A stretch of 64,000 nt of DNA from assembly GCF_902167145.1 (NCBI RefSeq), contig NW_023366916.1, positions 1-64,000 on the forward strand, written 5' to 3'. Both the position numbers and the translations under genes were made by a program. Positions 21,503 through 31,455 of this stretch are shown here, in pieces; position 1 is the stretch's first letter, and each line of letters starts with the position of its first letter. Under the pieces are notes generated by a model. The model had not been told where the DNA came from. It saw only the letters and a list, made by a program, of their open reading frames with translations, and did not search any database. This DNA comes from Zea mays (lineage: Eukaryota; Streptophyta; Magnoliopsida; Poales; Poaceae).

Positions 21503-21515
21503 AATTGTTTTGTAG
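21380..21515 (+). other. Possible 136 nt intron joining gag and pol frames (hypothesis)
   Basis: The donor-like AAG/GTAGTT at 21377-21385 falls after a whole gag codon. The acceptor-like TTTTGTAG at 21508-21515 ends directly before the first open codon of the pol frame. Removing this stretch would take out the gag stop (21500-21502) and the pol-frame TAG (21513-21515) and keep the phase. A branch-like CTAAT lies at 21453-21457. No transcript evidence is available here. Confidence 0.25.
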
Positions 21516-24500
21516 GTTTATGCATCCGGGGGCTCAAGTTGGATACTCGACAGCGGGTGCACAAACCACATGACCGGGGAGAAAAGGATGTTCTCCTCAT
21601 ATGAGAAAAACCAAGATTCCCAACGAGCTATCACATTCGGGGATGGAAATCAAGGTTTGGTCAAAGGTTTGGGTAAAATTGCTATATCACCTGACCATAC
21701 TATTTCCAATGTTTTTCTTGTTGATTCTTTAGATTACAACTTGCTTTCTGTTTCTCAATTATGTCAAATGGGCTACAACTGTCTTTTTAATGATGTAGGT
21801 GTCACTGTCTTTAGAAGAAATGATGATTCAATAGCATTTAAGGGTGTGTTAGAGGGTCAGCTATACTTGGTAGATTTTGATAGAGCTGAACTCGACACAT
21901 GCTTAATTGCTAAGACTAACTTGGGTTGGCTCTGGCACCGCCGACTAGCCCATGTTGGGATGAAGAATCTTCATAAGCTTCTAAAGGGAGAGCACATTTT
22001 AGGATTAACAAATGTTCATTTTGAGAAAGACAGGATTTGTAGCGCATGCCAGGCAGGGAAGCAAGTTGGAGTCCATCATCCACACAAGAACATCATGACG
22101 ACCGACAGGCCGCTTGAGCTACTCCACATGGATCTATTCGGCCCGATTGCTTACATAAGCATCGGCGGGAGTAAGTATTGTCTTGTTATTGTGGATGATT
22201 ATTCTCGCTTCACTTGGGTATTCTTTTTACAAGAAAAATCTCAAACCCAAGAAACCTTAAAGGGATTCTTGAGACGAGCTCAAAATGAGTTCGGCTTAAG
22301 GATCAAGAAAATAAGAAGCGACAACGGGACGGAGTTCAAGAATTCTCAAATTGAAGGCTTCCTTGAGGAGGAGGGCATCAAGCATGAGTTCTCCTCTCCC
22401 TACACGCCACAACAAAATGGTGTAGTGGAGAGAAAGAATCGAACTCTATTGGACATGGCAAGAACCATGCTTGATGAGTACAAGACACCGGACCGGTTTT
22501 GGGCCGAAGCGGTCAACACCGCCTGCTACGCCATCAACCGGTTATATCTTCACCGAATCCTCAAGAAGACATCCTATGAACTCCTAACTGGTAAAAAGCC
22601 CAACATTTCATACTTTAGAGTTTTTGGTAGCAAATGCTTTATTCTTGTTAAAAGAGGTAGAAAATCCAAATTTGCACCTAAAACTGTAGAAGGCTTTTTA
22701 CTAGGATATGACTCAAACACAAGGGCATATAGAGTCTTTAACAAGTCCACTGGACTAGTTGAAGTCTCATGTGACGTTGTGTTTGATGAAACTAACGGCT
22801 CTCAAGTAGAGCAAGTTGATCTTGATGAGATAGGTGAAGAACAGGCTCCATGCATAGCGCTAAGGAACATGTCCATTGGGGATGTGTGTCCTAAGGAATC
22901 CGAAGAGCCTCCACAGGCACAAGATCAACCGTCCTCCTCCATGCAAGCATCTCCACCAACTCAAAATGAGGATGAGGCTCAAGTTGATGAAGGGCAAAAT
23001 CAAGAAGATGAGCCACCTCAAGATAATGGCAATGATCAAGGGGGAGATGAAAATAATCAAGAAAAGGAGGATGAGGAAGAACCAAGGCCGCCTCACCCAA
23101 GAGTCCACCAAGCAATCCAACGAGATCACCCCGTCGACACTATCCTCGGAGACATTCATAAGGGGGTAACTACTAGATCTCGGGTTGCTCATTTTTGTGA
23201 ACATTACTCTTTTGTTTCCTCTATTGAGCCACACAGGGTAGAGGAAGCTCTCCAAGATTCGGATTGGGTGGTGGCGATGCAAGAAGAGCTCAACAATTTC
23301 ACAAGGAACGAGGTATGGCATTTAGTTCCACGTCCTAACCAAAATGTTGTAGGAACCAAATGGGTCTTCCGCAACAAGCAAGACGAGCATGGTGTGGTGA
23401 CAAGGAACAAAGCTCGACTCGTGGCCAAAGGGTATTCACAAGTCGAAGGTTTGGATTTCGGTGAAACCTATGCACCCGTAGCTAGGCTTGAGTCAATTCG
23501 CATATTATTGGCCTATGCTACTTACCATGGCTTTAAGCTCTATCAAATGGACGTGAAAAGTGCCTTCCTCAACGGACCGATCAAGGAAGAGGTCTATGTT
23601 GAGCAACCTCCCGGCTTTGAAGACAGTGAGTATCCCAACCATGTTTATAGGCTCTCTAAGGCACTTTATGGGCTCAAGCAAGCCCCAAGAGCATGGTATG
23701 AATGCCTTAGAGATTTCCTTATTGCTAATGGCTTCAAAGTCGGCAAGGCCGATCCTACACTCTTTACTAAAACTCTTGAAAATGACTTGTTTGTATGCCA
23801 AATTTATGTTGATGATATTATATTTGGGTCTACTAACGAGTCTACATGTGAAGAGTTTAGTAGGATCATGACACAGAAATTCGAGATGTCGATGATGGGG
23901 GAGTTGAAGTATTTTCTAGGATTCCAAGTCAAGCAACTCCAAGAGGGCACCTTCATTAGCCAAACGAAGTACACTCAAGACATTCTAACCAAGTTTGGAA
24001 TGAAGGATGCCAAGCCCATCAAGACACCCATGGGAACAAATGGGCATCTCGACCTCGACACGGGAGGTAAGTCCGTGGATCAAAAGGTATACCGGTCGAT
24101 GATTGGTTCATTGCTTTATTTATGTGCATCTCGACCGGACATTATGCTTTCCGTATGCATGTGTGCAAGATTCCAATCCGACCCTAAGGAATCCCACCTT
24201 ACGGCCGTAAAACGAATCTTGAGATATTTGGCTTACACACCTAAGTTTGGGCTTTGGTACCCTCGGGGATCCACGTTTGATTTGATTGGTTATTCGGATG
24301 CCGATTGGGCGGGGTGCAAAATTAATAGGAAGAGCACATCGGGGACTTGCCAGTTCTTGGGAAGATCCTTGGTGTCATGGGCTTCAAAGAAGCAAAATTC
24401 GGTCGCTCTTTCCACCGCCGAAGCCGAGTACATTGCCGCAGGACATTGTTGCGCGCAATTGCTCTGGATGAGGCAAACCCTGCGGGACTATGGTTACAAA

Positions 24501-24761
24501 TTAACCAAAGTCCCTTTGCTATGTGATAATGAGAGTGCAATCAAAATGGCCGACAATCCCGTCGAGCATAGCCGCACTAAGCACATAGCCATTCGGTATC
24601 ATTTTCTTAGGGATCACCAACAAAAGGGGGATATCGAGATTTCTTACATCAATACTAAAAATCAATTAGCCGATATCTTTACCAAGCCACTTGATGAACA
24701 ATCTTTTACCAGACTTAGGCATGAGCTCAATATTCTTGATTCTAGAAACTTCTTTTGCTAG
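21516..24761 (+). CDS. pol: Pol polyprotein: protease, integrase, RT, RNase H (1081 codons)
   Basis: The enzymes that mature, copy and integrate the element. The frame opens at 21516 after a TAG. The first ATG (21570) lies just past the protease active-site motif DSG at 21549-21557, so an ATG start would lose it. Numbering from that Met: integrase has a zinc site with H-H about 122-127 and a CX2C at about 159-162, catalytic D188, D251 and E287 (35-residue spacing), and the Pseudoviridae GKKP motif at 341-344. An acidic Gln/Asp/Glu linker covers about 450-510. Reverse transcriptase follows, with YVDD at 746-749. RNase H has D910 (YSDADW), E951 (TAEAE) and D986 (CDNES). No internal stop is present, so all four enzymes look intact. 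It lies in the +1 frame relative to gag. Confidence 0.93.
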   Translation, partial: VYASGGSSWILDSGCTNHMTGEKRMFSSYEKNQDSQRAITFGDGNQGLVKGLGKIAISPDHTISNVFLVDSLDYNLLSVSQLCQMGYNCLFNDVGVTVFRRNDDSIAFKGVLEGQLYLVDFDRAELDTCLIAKTNLGWLWHRRLAHVGMKNLHKLLKGEHILGLTNVHFEKDRICSACQAGKQVGVHHPHKNIMTTDRPLELLHMDLFGPIAYISIGGSKYCLVIVDDYSRFTWVFFLQEKSQTQETLKGFLRRAQNEFGLRIKKIRSDNGTEFKNSQIEGFLEEEGIKHEFSSPYTPQQNGVVERKNRTLLDMARTMLDEYKTPDRFWAEAVNTACYAINRLYLHRILKKTSYELLTGKKPNISYFRVFGSKCFILVKRGRKSKFAPKTVEGFLLGYDSNTRAYRVFNKSTGLVEVSCDVVFDETNGSQVEQVDLDEIGEEQAPCIALRNMSIGDVCPKESEEPPQAQDQPSSSMQASPPTQNEDEAQVDEGQNQEDEPPQDNGNDQGGDENNQEKEDEEEPRPPHPRVHQAIQRDHPVDTILGDIHKGVTTRSRVAHFCEHYSFVSSIEPHRVEEALQDSDWVVAMQEELNNFTRNEVWHLVPRPNQNVVGTKWVFRNKQDEHGVVTRNKARLVAKGYSQVEGLDFGETYAPVARLESIRILLAYATYHGFKLYQMDVKSAFLNGPIKEEVYVEQPPGFEDSEYPNHVYRLSKALYGLKQAPRAWYECLRDFLIANGFKVGKADPTLFTKTLENDLFVCQIYVDDIIFGSTNESTCEEFSRIMTQKFEMSMMGELKYFLGFQVKQLQEGTFISQTKYTQDILTKFGMKDAKPIKTPMGTNGHLDLDTGGKSVDQKVYRSMIGSLLYLCASRPDIMLSVCMCARFQSDPKESHLTAVKRILRYLAYTPKFGLWYPRGSTFDLIGYSDADWAGCKINRKSTSGTCQFLGRSLVSWASKKQNSVALSTAEAEYIAAGHCCAQLLWMRQTLRDYGYKLTKVPLLCDNESAIKMADNPVEHSRTKHIAIRYHFLRDHQQKGDIEISYINTKNQLADIFTKPLDEQSFTRLRHELNILDSRNFFC

Positions 24762-25566
24762 CTTGCACACATAGCTCATTTGAATACCTTTGATCATATC
24801 TCTTTTATATGCTATGACTAATGTGTTTTCAAGTCTATTTCAAACCAAGTCATAGGTATATTGAAAGGGAATTGGAGTCTTCGGCGAAGACAAAGGCTTC
24901 CACTACGTAACTCATCCTTCGCTATCACTCCAACCATCTCTCTATTCTTTGGGGGAAATGAGCATCAAAGAAAAGGACTTCGTCTTTGGTATAATCTCAA
25001 CTCATTTACTTATGACCAAAGGGGAAGATAGCACTTCGAGGGCTCTAATGTTTCCGTTTTTGGCGATTCATGCCAAAAAGGGGGAGAAAGGAGCCCAAAG
25101 CAAAAGGACCGCACCACCACCAAAGTCAAAAACTTAGTGTTTTCCAAAAGTATTTATCAATTGATATCCTATTATGTTCAAAAGGGGGATTTCAAAAATC
25201 TTACATCAAAACCCTCTTGAACACTAAGAGGAGGATTCAATTTAGGGGGAGTTTTGTTAAGTCAAAGGAAAAGCATTTGAAACAGGGGGAGAAAATTTCA
25301 AATCTCGAAAATGCTTTGCAAATCCTATTCATTTACCTTTGACTATTTGCAAAAGAACTTTGAAAAAGATTTACAAAAGAGTTTGCAAAAACAAAACATG
25401 TGGTGCAAACGTGGTCCAAAATGTTATATAAGAAAGAAACATTCCATGCATATCTTGTAAGTAGTTTTATTGGCTCAATTCCAAGCAACCTTTACACTTA
25501 CATTATGCAAACTAGTTCAATTATGCACTTCTATACTTGCTTTGGTTTGTGTTGGCATCAATCACC
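24762..25566 (+). other. Non-coding 3' region of the element
   Basis: 805 bp between pol and the main polypurine tract. No env-like frame is present; the longest frames are under 100 codons and have no recognisable domain. It holds extra polypurine tracts at 25018-25029, 25075-25091, 25180-25190, 25244-25252 and 25284-25295, a known Sirevirus habit. It also holds a copy of the LTR start (TGAAAGGGAATTGG) at 24862-24875, followed by a perfect 6 bp hairpin with a GGC loop at 24877-24891. Confidence 0.8.
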
Positions 25567-25580
25567 AAAAAGGGGGAGAT
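25567..25580 (+). other. Main polypurine tract
   Basis: AAAAAGGGGGAGAT directly abuts the TG of the 3' LTR. It is the RNase H-resistant primer for plus-strand synthesis. Confidence 0.93.
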
Positions 25581-25779
25581 TGAAAGGGAATTAGGCTTTC
25601 ACCTAGTTCCCAAATACTTTTGGTGGTTGAATTGCCCAACGCAAATCTTTGGACTAACTAGTTTGCCTAAGTGTATAGATTATACAGGTGTTAAAGGTTC
25701 ACATTCAGTCAATAAAAAGACCAAGTGTTGGATTCAACAAAGGAGCAATGAGGCAACCGAGGGCACCTCTGGCTGGAGG

Positions 25780-26269
25780 CACCGGACTGTCCGGTGTGCA
25801 CCGGACAGTGTCCGGTGCGCCCAGAGGACACCAACTCAAACTCTTCGCCCTCGGGAATTCTCGGAAGCCGGCGCGCTATAATTCACCGGACTGTCCGGTG
25901 TGCACCGGACATGTCCGGTGCTCCAAGGAAGCGCGGTCTCCGGAACTTGTCAGCCTCGGGTTCGCGCGGCAGCCGCTCCGCTAAAATTCACCGGACTGTC
26001 CGGTGTGCACCGGACTGTCCGGTGCGCCAGCGGAGCAACGGCTCCCTGCGGCGCCAACGGCTCCCTGCGGTGCATTTAATGCGCGCGCAGCGCGCGCAGA
26101 CGTCAGGCACGCCCATACCGGTGCACCGGACATCAAACAGTACATGTCCGGTGTGCACCGGACACCCAGGCGGGCCCACAAGTCAGAAGCTCCAACGGCT
26201 AGAATCCAACGGCAGTGATGACGTGGCAGGGGGCACCGGACTGTCCGGTGTGCACCGGACTGTCCGGTG
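25780..26269 (+). repeat. Palindrome cluster region in 3' LTR U3
   Basis: Dyad clusters lie at 25780-25817, 25884-25920, 25989-26024, 26124-26153 and 26234-26269, matching the five clusters of the 5' LTR. Confidence 0.9.
26219..26228 (+). promoter_or_regulatory. ACGT-core element, 3' LTR copy
   Basis: TGACGTGGCA, same as 18096-18105. Confidence 0.4.
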
Positions 26270-26317
26270 CGCCATCGAACAGACAGGTTCCCAACGGCCA
26301 CATTTGGTGGTTGGGGC

Positions 26318-26325
26318 TATAAATA
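26318..26325 (+). promoter_or_regulatory. TATA box of the 3' LTR
   Basis: TATAAATA. If active, this LTR would read out through the right 5S array antisense to the genes. Confidence 0.7.
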
Positions 26326-26890
26326 CCCCAACCACCCCACCATTCATGGCATCCAAGTTTTCCCACTTCTCAACCACTTACAAGAGCTAGGCATCAATTC
26401 TAGACACATTCAAAGAGATCAAATCCTCTCCAATTCCACACAAAACCCTAGTGACTAGTGAGAGTGATTTGCCGTGTTCATTTGAGCTCTTGCGCTTGGA
26501 TTGCTTCTTTTCTTTCTCACTTGTTCTTGTGATCAAAACTCCATTGTAATCAAGGCAAGAGGCACCAATTGTGTGGTGGCCCTTGCGGGGAAGTTTTGTT
26601 CCCGGCTTTGATTTGAGAAGAGAAGCTCACTCGGTCCGAGGGACCGTTTGAGAGAGGGAAGGGTTGAAAGAGACCCGGCCTTTGTGGCCTCCTCAACGGG
26701 GAGTAGGTTTGAGAGAACCGAACCTCGGTGAAACAAATCCGTGTGTCACACTTCATTATTTGCTCGCGATTTGTTTTGCGCCCTCTCTCGCGGACTCGTT
26801 TATATTTCTAACGCTAACCCGTCTTGTAGTTGTGTTTATATTTGTAAAATTCAGTTTCGCCCTATTCACCCCCCCTCTAGGCGACTATCA

Positions 26891-26977
26891 CCCATCCTAG
26901 TACTACTCTCGCCCAAGCACGCTTAACTTCGGAGTTCTGATGGGATCCGGTGCTTTAGTGCTGGTATGATCGCATCC
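26891..26977 (-). pseudogene. 5S rRNA gene R0, cut inside the C box by the 3' LTR
   Basis: It keeps RNA nt 1-87 (90 if the TCA shared with the LTR is counted), the A box and the full upstream promoter. It lacks the rest of the C box, the 3' end and the T9 terminator. Any transcript would run antisense into the 3' LTR until the first T4 at 26846-26849. With the C box broken, TFIIIA recruitment is doubtful. Confidence 0.95.
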
Positions 26978-27177
26978 GTCATATCCTGCGTCCTCCTTCC
27001 TCTTATGCCCACACCTCCGTGCTCGGCTCGCCCACGGCACTGGACATCCTTCCTCCGCACAAAGTACCCGAAAAACGCCCCTTAAAACAAATAAAAGGTA
27101 ATTTAACACGAGAACGGTCACCCATTTTTACTATGGTTTGGTGTTCGAAAAACAAACAAAAATAAAACAAAAAAAAA

Positions 27178-27296
27178 GGAATGCAACACGAGGACTTCCC
27201 AGGAGGTCACCCATCCTAGTACTACTCTCGCCCAAGCACGCTTAACTTCGGAGTTCTGATGGGATCCGGTGCTTTAGTGCTGGTATGATCGCATCC
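27178..27296 (-). rRNA. 5S rRNA gene R1
   Basis: Gene as L1. Its terminator region has one C lost (or C to A with T8) at about 27168, and its upstream spacer carries C to T at 27348, a CpG transition. Both changes are seen only here. Confidence 0.96.
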
Positions 27297-27497
27297 GTCA
27301 TATCCTGCGTCCTCCTTCCTCTTATGCCCACACCTCCGTGCTCGGCTTGCCCACGGCACTGGACATCCTTCCTCCGCACAAAGTACCCGAAAAACGCCCC
27401 TTAAAACAAATAAAAGGTAATTTAACACGAGAACGGTCACCCATTTTTACTATGGTTTGGTGTTCGAAAAACAAACAAAAATAAAACCAAAAAAAAA

Positions 27498-27616
27498 GGA
27501 ATGCAACACGAGGACTTCCCAGGAGGTCACCTATCCTAGTACTACTCTCGCCCAAGCACGCTTAACTTCGGAGTTCTGATGGGATCCGGTGCTTTAGTGC
27601 TGGTATGATCGCATCC
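27498..27616 (-). rRNA. 5S rRNA gene R2, C-box variant (G85A)
   Basis: The plus-strand C to T at 27532 changes RNA nt 85 from G to A inside the C box (GGATGGG to GGATAGG). It is the only coding-region substitution noticed among the complete genes. It may weaken TFIIIA binding or alter the RNA; otherwise as L1. Confidence 0.95.
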
Positions 27617-27817
27617 GTCATATCCTGCGTCCTCCTTCCTCTTATGCCCACACCTCCGTGCTCGGCTCGCCCACGGCACTGGACATCCTTCCTCCGCACA
27701 AAGTACCCGAAAAACGCCCCTTAAAACAAATAAAAGGTAATTTAACACGAGAACGGTCACCCATTTTTACTATGGTTTGGTGTTCGAAAAACAAACAAAA
27801 ATAAAACCAAAAAAAAA

Positions 27818-27936
27818 GGAATGCAACACGAGGACTTCCCAGGAGGTCACCCATCCTAGTACTACTCTCGCCCAAGCACGCTTAACTTCGGAGTTCTGAT
27901 GGGATCCGGTGCTTTAGTGCTGGTATGATCGCATCC
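27818..27936 (-). rRNA. 5S rRNA gene R3
   Basis: As L1. Confidence 0.97.
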
Positions 27937-28137
27937 GTCATATCCTGCGTCCTCCTTCCTCTTATGCCCACACCTCCGTGCTCGGCTCGCCCACGGCACT
28001 GGACATCCTTCCTCCGCACAAAGTACCCGAAAAACGCCCCTTAAAACAAATAAAAGGTAATTTAACACGAGAACGGTCACCCATTTTTACTATGGTTTGG
28101 TGTTCGAAAAACAAACAAAAATAAAACCAAAAAAAAA

Positions 28138-28256
28138 GGAATGCAACACGAGGACTTCCCAGGAGGTCACCCATCCTAGTACTACTCTCGCCCAAGCACG
28201 CTTAACTTCGGAGTTCTGATGGGATCCGGTGCTTTAGTGCTGGTATGATCGCATCC
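28138..28256 (-). rRNA. 5S rRNA gene R4
   Basis: As L1. Confidence 0.97.
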
Positions 28257-28457
28257 GTCATATCCTGCGTCCTCCTTCCTCTTATGCCCACACCTCCGTG
28301 CTCGGCTCGCCCACGGCACTGGACATCCTTCCTCCGCACAAAGTACCCGAAAAACGCCCCTTAAAACAAATAAAAGGTAATTTAACACGAGAACGGTCAC
28401 CCATTTTTACTATGGTTTGGTGTTCGAAAAACAAACAAAAATAAAACCAAAAAAAAA

Positions 28458-28576
28458 GGAATGCAACACGAGGACTTCCCAGGAGGTCACCCATCCTAGT
28501 ACTACTCTCGCCCAAGCACGCTTAACTTCGGAGTTCTGATGGGATCCGGTGCTTTAGTGCTGGTATGATCGCATCC
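28458..28576 (-). rRNA. 5S rRNA gene R5
   Basis: As L1. Confidence 0.97.
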
Positions 28577-28777
28577 GTCATATCCTGCGTCCTCCTTCCT
28601 CTTATGCCCACACCTCCGTGCTCGGCTCGCCCACGGCACTGGACATCCTTCCTCCGCACAAAGTACCCGAAAAACGCCCCTTAAAACAAATAAAAGGTAA
28701 TTTAACACGAGAACGGTCACCCATTTTTACTATGGTTTGGTGTTCGAAAAACAAACAAAAATAAAACCAAAAAAAAA

Positions 28778-28896
28778 GGAATGCAACACGAGGACTTCCC
28801 AGGAGGTCACCCATCCTAGTACTACTCTCGCCCAAGCACGCTTAACTTCGGAGTTCTGATGGGATCCGGTGCTTTAGTGCTGGTATGATCGCATCC
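28778..28896 (-). rRNA. 5S rRNA gene R6
   Basis: As L1. Confidence 0.97.
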
Positions 28897-29097
28897 GTCA
28901 TATCCTGCGTCCTCCTTCCTCTTATGCCCACACCTCCGTGCTCGGCTCGCCCACGGCACTGGACATCCTTCCTCCGCACAAAGTACCCGAAAAACGCCCC
29001 TTAAAACAAATAAAAGGTAATTTAACACGAGAACGGTCACCCATTTTTACTATGGTTTGGTGTTCGAAAAACAAACAAAAATAAAACCAAAAAAAAA

Positions 29098-29216
29098 GGA
29101 ATGCAACACGAGGACTTCCCAGGAGGTCACCCATCCTAGTACTACTCTCGCCCAAGCACGCTTAACTTCGGAGTTCTGATGGGATCCGGTGCTTTAGTGC
29201 TGGTATGATCGCATCC
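29098..29216 (-). rRNA. 5S rRNA gene R7
   Basis: As L1. Confidence 0.97.
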
Positions 29217-29416
29217 GTCATATCCTGCGTCCTCCTTCCTCTTATGCCCACACCTCCGTGCTCGGCTCGCCCACGGCACTGGACATCCTTCCTCCGCACA
29301 AAGTACCCGAAAAACGCCCCTTAAAACAAATAAAAGGTAATTTAACACGAGAACGGTCACCCATTTTTACTATGGTTTGGTGTTCGAAAAACAAACAAAA
29401 ATAAAACCAAAAAAAA

Positions 29417-29535
29417 GGAATGCAACACGAGGACTTCCCAGGAGGTCACCCATCCTAGTACTACTCTCGCCCAAGCACGCTTAACTTCGGAGTTCTGATG
29501 GGATCCGGTGCTTTAGTGCTGGTATGATCGCATCC
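29417..29535 (-). rRNA. 5S rRNA gene R8
   Basis: As L1 but T8 terminator. Confidence 0.97.
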
Positions 29536-29736
29536 GTCATATCCTGCGTCCTCCTTCCTCTTATGCCCACACCTCCGTGCTCGGCTCGCCCACGGCACTG
29601 GACATCCTTCCTCCGCACAAAGTACCCGAAAAACGCCCCTTAAAACAAATAAAAGGTAATTTAACACGAGAACGGTCACCCATTTTTACTATGGTTTGGT
29701 GTTCGAAAAACAAACAAAAATAAAACCAAAAAAAAA

Positions 29737-29855
29737 GGAATGCAACACGAGGACTTCCCAGGAGGTCACCCATCCTAGTACTACTCTCGCCCAAGCACGC
29801 TTAACTTCGGAGTTCTGATGGGATCCGGTGCTTTAGTGCTGGTATGATCGCATCC
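29737..29855 (-). rRNA. 5S rRNA gene R9
   Basis: As L1. Confidence 0.97.
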
Positions 29856-30056
29856 GTCATATCCTGCGTCCTCCTTCCTCTTATGCCCACACCTCCGTGC
29901 TCGGCTCGCCCACGGCACTGGACATCCTTCCTCCGCACAAAGTACCCGAAAAACGCCCCTTAAAACAAATAAAAGGTAATTTAACACGAGAACGGTCACC
30001 CATTTTTACTATGGTTTGGTGTTCGAAAAACAAACAAAAATAAAACCAAAAAAAAA

Positions 30057-30175
30057 GGAATGCAACACGAGGACTTCCCAGGAGGTCACCCATCCTAGTA
30101 CTACTCTCGCCCAAGCACGCTTAACTTCGGAGTTCTGATGGGATCCGGTGCTTTAGTGCTGGTATGATCGCATCC
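30057..30175 (-). rRNA. 5S rRNA gene R10
   Basis: As L1. Confidence 0.97.
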
Positions 30176-30376
30176 GTCATATCCTGCGTCCTCCTTCCTC
30201 TTATGCCCACACCTCCGTGCTCGGCTCGCCCACGGCACTGGACATCCTTCCTCCGCACAAAGTACCCGAAAAACGCCCCTTAAAACAAATAAAAGGTAAT
30301 TTAACACGAGAACGGTCACCCATTTTTACTATGGTTTGGTGTTCGAAAAACAAACAAAAATAAAACCAAAAAAAAA

Positions 30377-30495
30377 GGAATGCAACACGAGGACTTCCCA
30401 GGAGGTCACCCATCCTAGTACTACTCTCGCCCAAGCACGCTTAACTTCGGAGTTCTGATGGGATCCGGTGCTTTAGTGCTGGTATGATCGCATCC
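30377..30495 (-). rRNA. 5S rRNA gene R11
   Basis: As L1. Confidence 0.97.
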
Positions 30496-30696
30496 GTCAT
30501 ATCCTGCGTCCTCCTTCCTCTTATGCCCACACCTCCGTGCTCGGCTCGCCCACGGCACTGGACATCCTTCCTCCGCACAAAGTACCCGAAAAACGCCCCT
30601 TAAAACAAATAAAAGGTAATTTAACACGAGAACGGTCACCCATTTTTACTATGGTTTGGTGTTCGAAAAACAAACAAAAATAAAACCAAAAAAAAA

Positions 30697-30815
30697 GGAA
30701 TGCAACACGAGGACTTCCCAGGAGGTCACCCATCCTAGTACTACTCTCGCCCAAGCACGCTTAACTTCGGAGTTCTGATGGGATCCGGTGCTTTAGTGCT
30801 GGTATGATCGCATCC
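30697..30815 (-). rRNA. 5S rRNA gene R12
   Basis: As L1. Confidence 0.97.
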
Positions 30816-31016
30816 GTCATATCCTGCGTCCTCCTTCCTCTTATGCCCACACCTCCGTGCTCGGCTCGCCCACGGCACTGGACATCCTTCCTCCGCACAA
30901 AGTACCCGAAAAACGCCCCTTAAAACAAATAAAAGGTAATTTAACACGAGAACGGTCACCCATTTTTACTATGGTTTGGTGTTCGAAAAACAAACAAAAA
31001 TAAAACCAAAAAAAAA

Positions 31017-31135
31017 GGAATGCAACACGAGGACTTCCCAGGAGGTCACCCATCCTAGTACTACTCTCGCCCAAGCACGCTTAACTTCGGAGTTCTGATG
31101 GGATCCGGTGCTTTAGTGCTGGTATGATCGCATCC
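31017..31135 (-). rRNA. 5S rRNA gene R13
   Basis: As L1. Confidence 0.97.
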
Positions 31136-31336
31136 GTCATATCCTGCGTCCTCCTTCCTCTTATGCCCACACCTCCGTGCTCGGCTCGCCCACGGCACTG
31201 GACATCCTTCCTCCGCACAAAGTACCCGAAAAACGCCCCTTAAAACAAATAAAAGGTAATTTAACACGAGAACGGTCACCCATTTTTACTATGGTTTGGT
31301 GTTCGAAAAACAAACAAAAATAAAACCAAAAAAAAA

Positions 31337-31455
31337 GGAATGCAACACGAGGACTTCCCAGGAGGTCACCCATCCTAGTACTACTCTCGCCCAAGCACGC
31401 TTAACTTCGGAGTTCTGATGGGATCCGGTGCTTTAGTGCTGGTATGATCGCATCC
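31337..31455 (-). rRNA. 5S rRNA gene R14
   Basis: As L1. Confidence 0.97.

Larger units (their letters stand above)
17440..26890 (+). mobile_element. Sirevirus-type Ty1/copia LTR retrotransposon (Opie/Ji group), probably chimeric
   Basis: A complete 9451 bp element in gag-protease-integrase-RT-RNase H order, which defines Ty1/copia. Sirevirus traits seen: a large gag with coiled coil, LTRs of about 1.3 kb full of CACCGGAC/GTCCGGTG palindromes, an iMet primer site, and several polypurine tracts before the 3' LTR. LTRs begin TG and end CA. Family name within Opie/Ji is not certain; I lean to Opie from the pol style. The five bases before it (atcgc) and after it (cccat) do not match, so there is no target-site duplication. 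It lies head-on to 5S transcription. Both coding frames are long and free of internal stops. Confidence 0.95.
25581..26890 (+). repeat. 3' LTR (1310 bp)
   Basis: It starts TGAAAGGG and ends CTATCA. Same layout as the 5' LTR, with two instead of three palindrome units in the third cluster. It keeps the CpG state at 25979, 26058 and 26882-26883 where the 5' LTR is mutated. Its end abuts a 5S gene interior with three bases (TCA) shared by the LTR end and the normal 5S sequence. Confidence 0.97.

Noticed and set aside
20003..21515. GTAAG at 20016 in the zinc knuckle as donor for a gag-pol intron
   Set aside because: Joining to 21516 would be out of phase with pol and would destroy the zinc knuckle.
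22860..23321. 153-codon minus-strand frame
   Set aside because: Antisense shadow of the acidic integrase-RT linker.
24949..25137. 62-codon frame after pol as a small accessory or env-like gene
   Set aside because: No domain or membrane segment. It lies over polypurine tracts, which explain its Lys/Gly-rich composition.
25794..26390. 198-codon frame in the 3' LTR
   Set aside because: Same palindrome shadow. It is longer than in the 5' LTR only because of the 19 bp copy difference.
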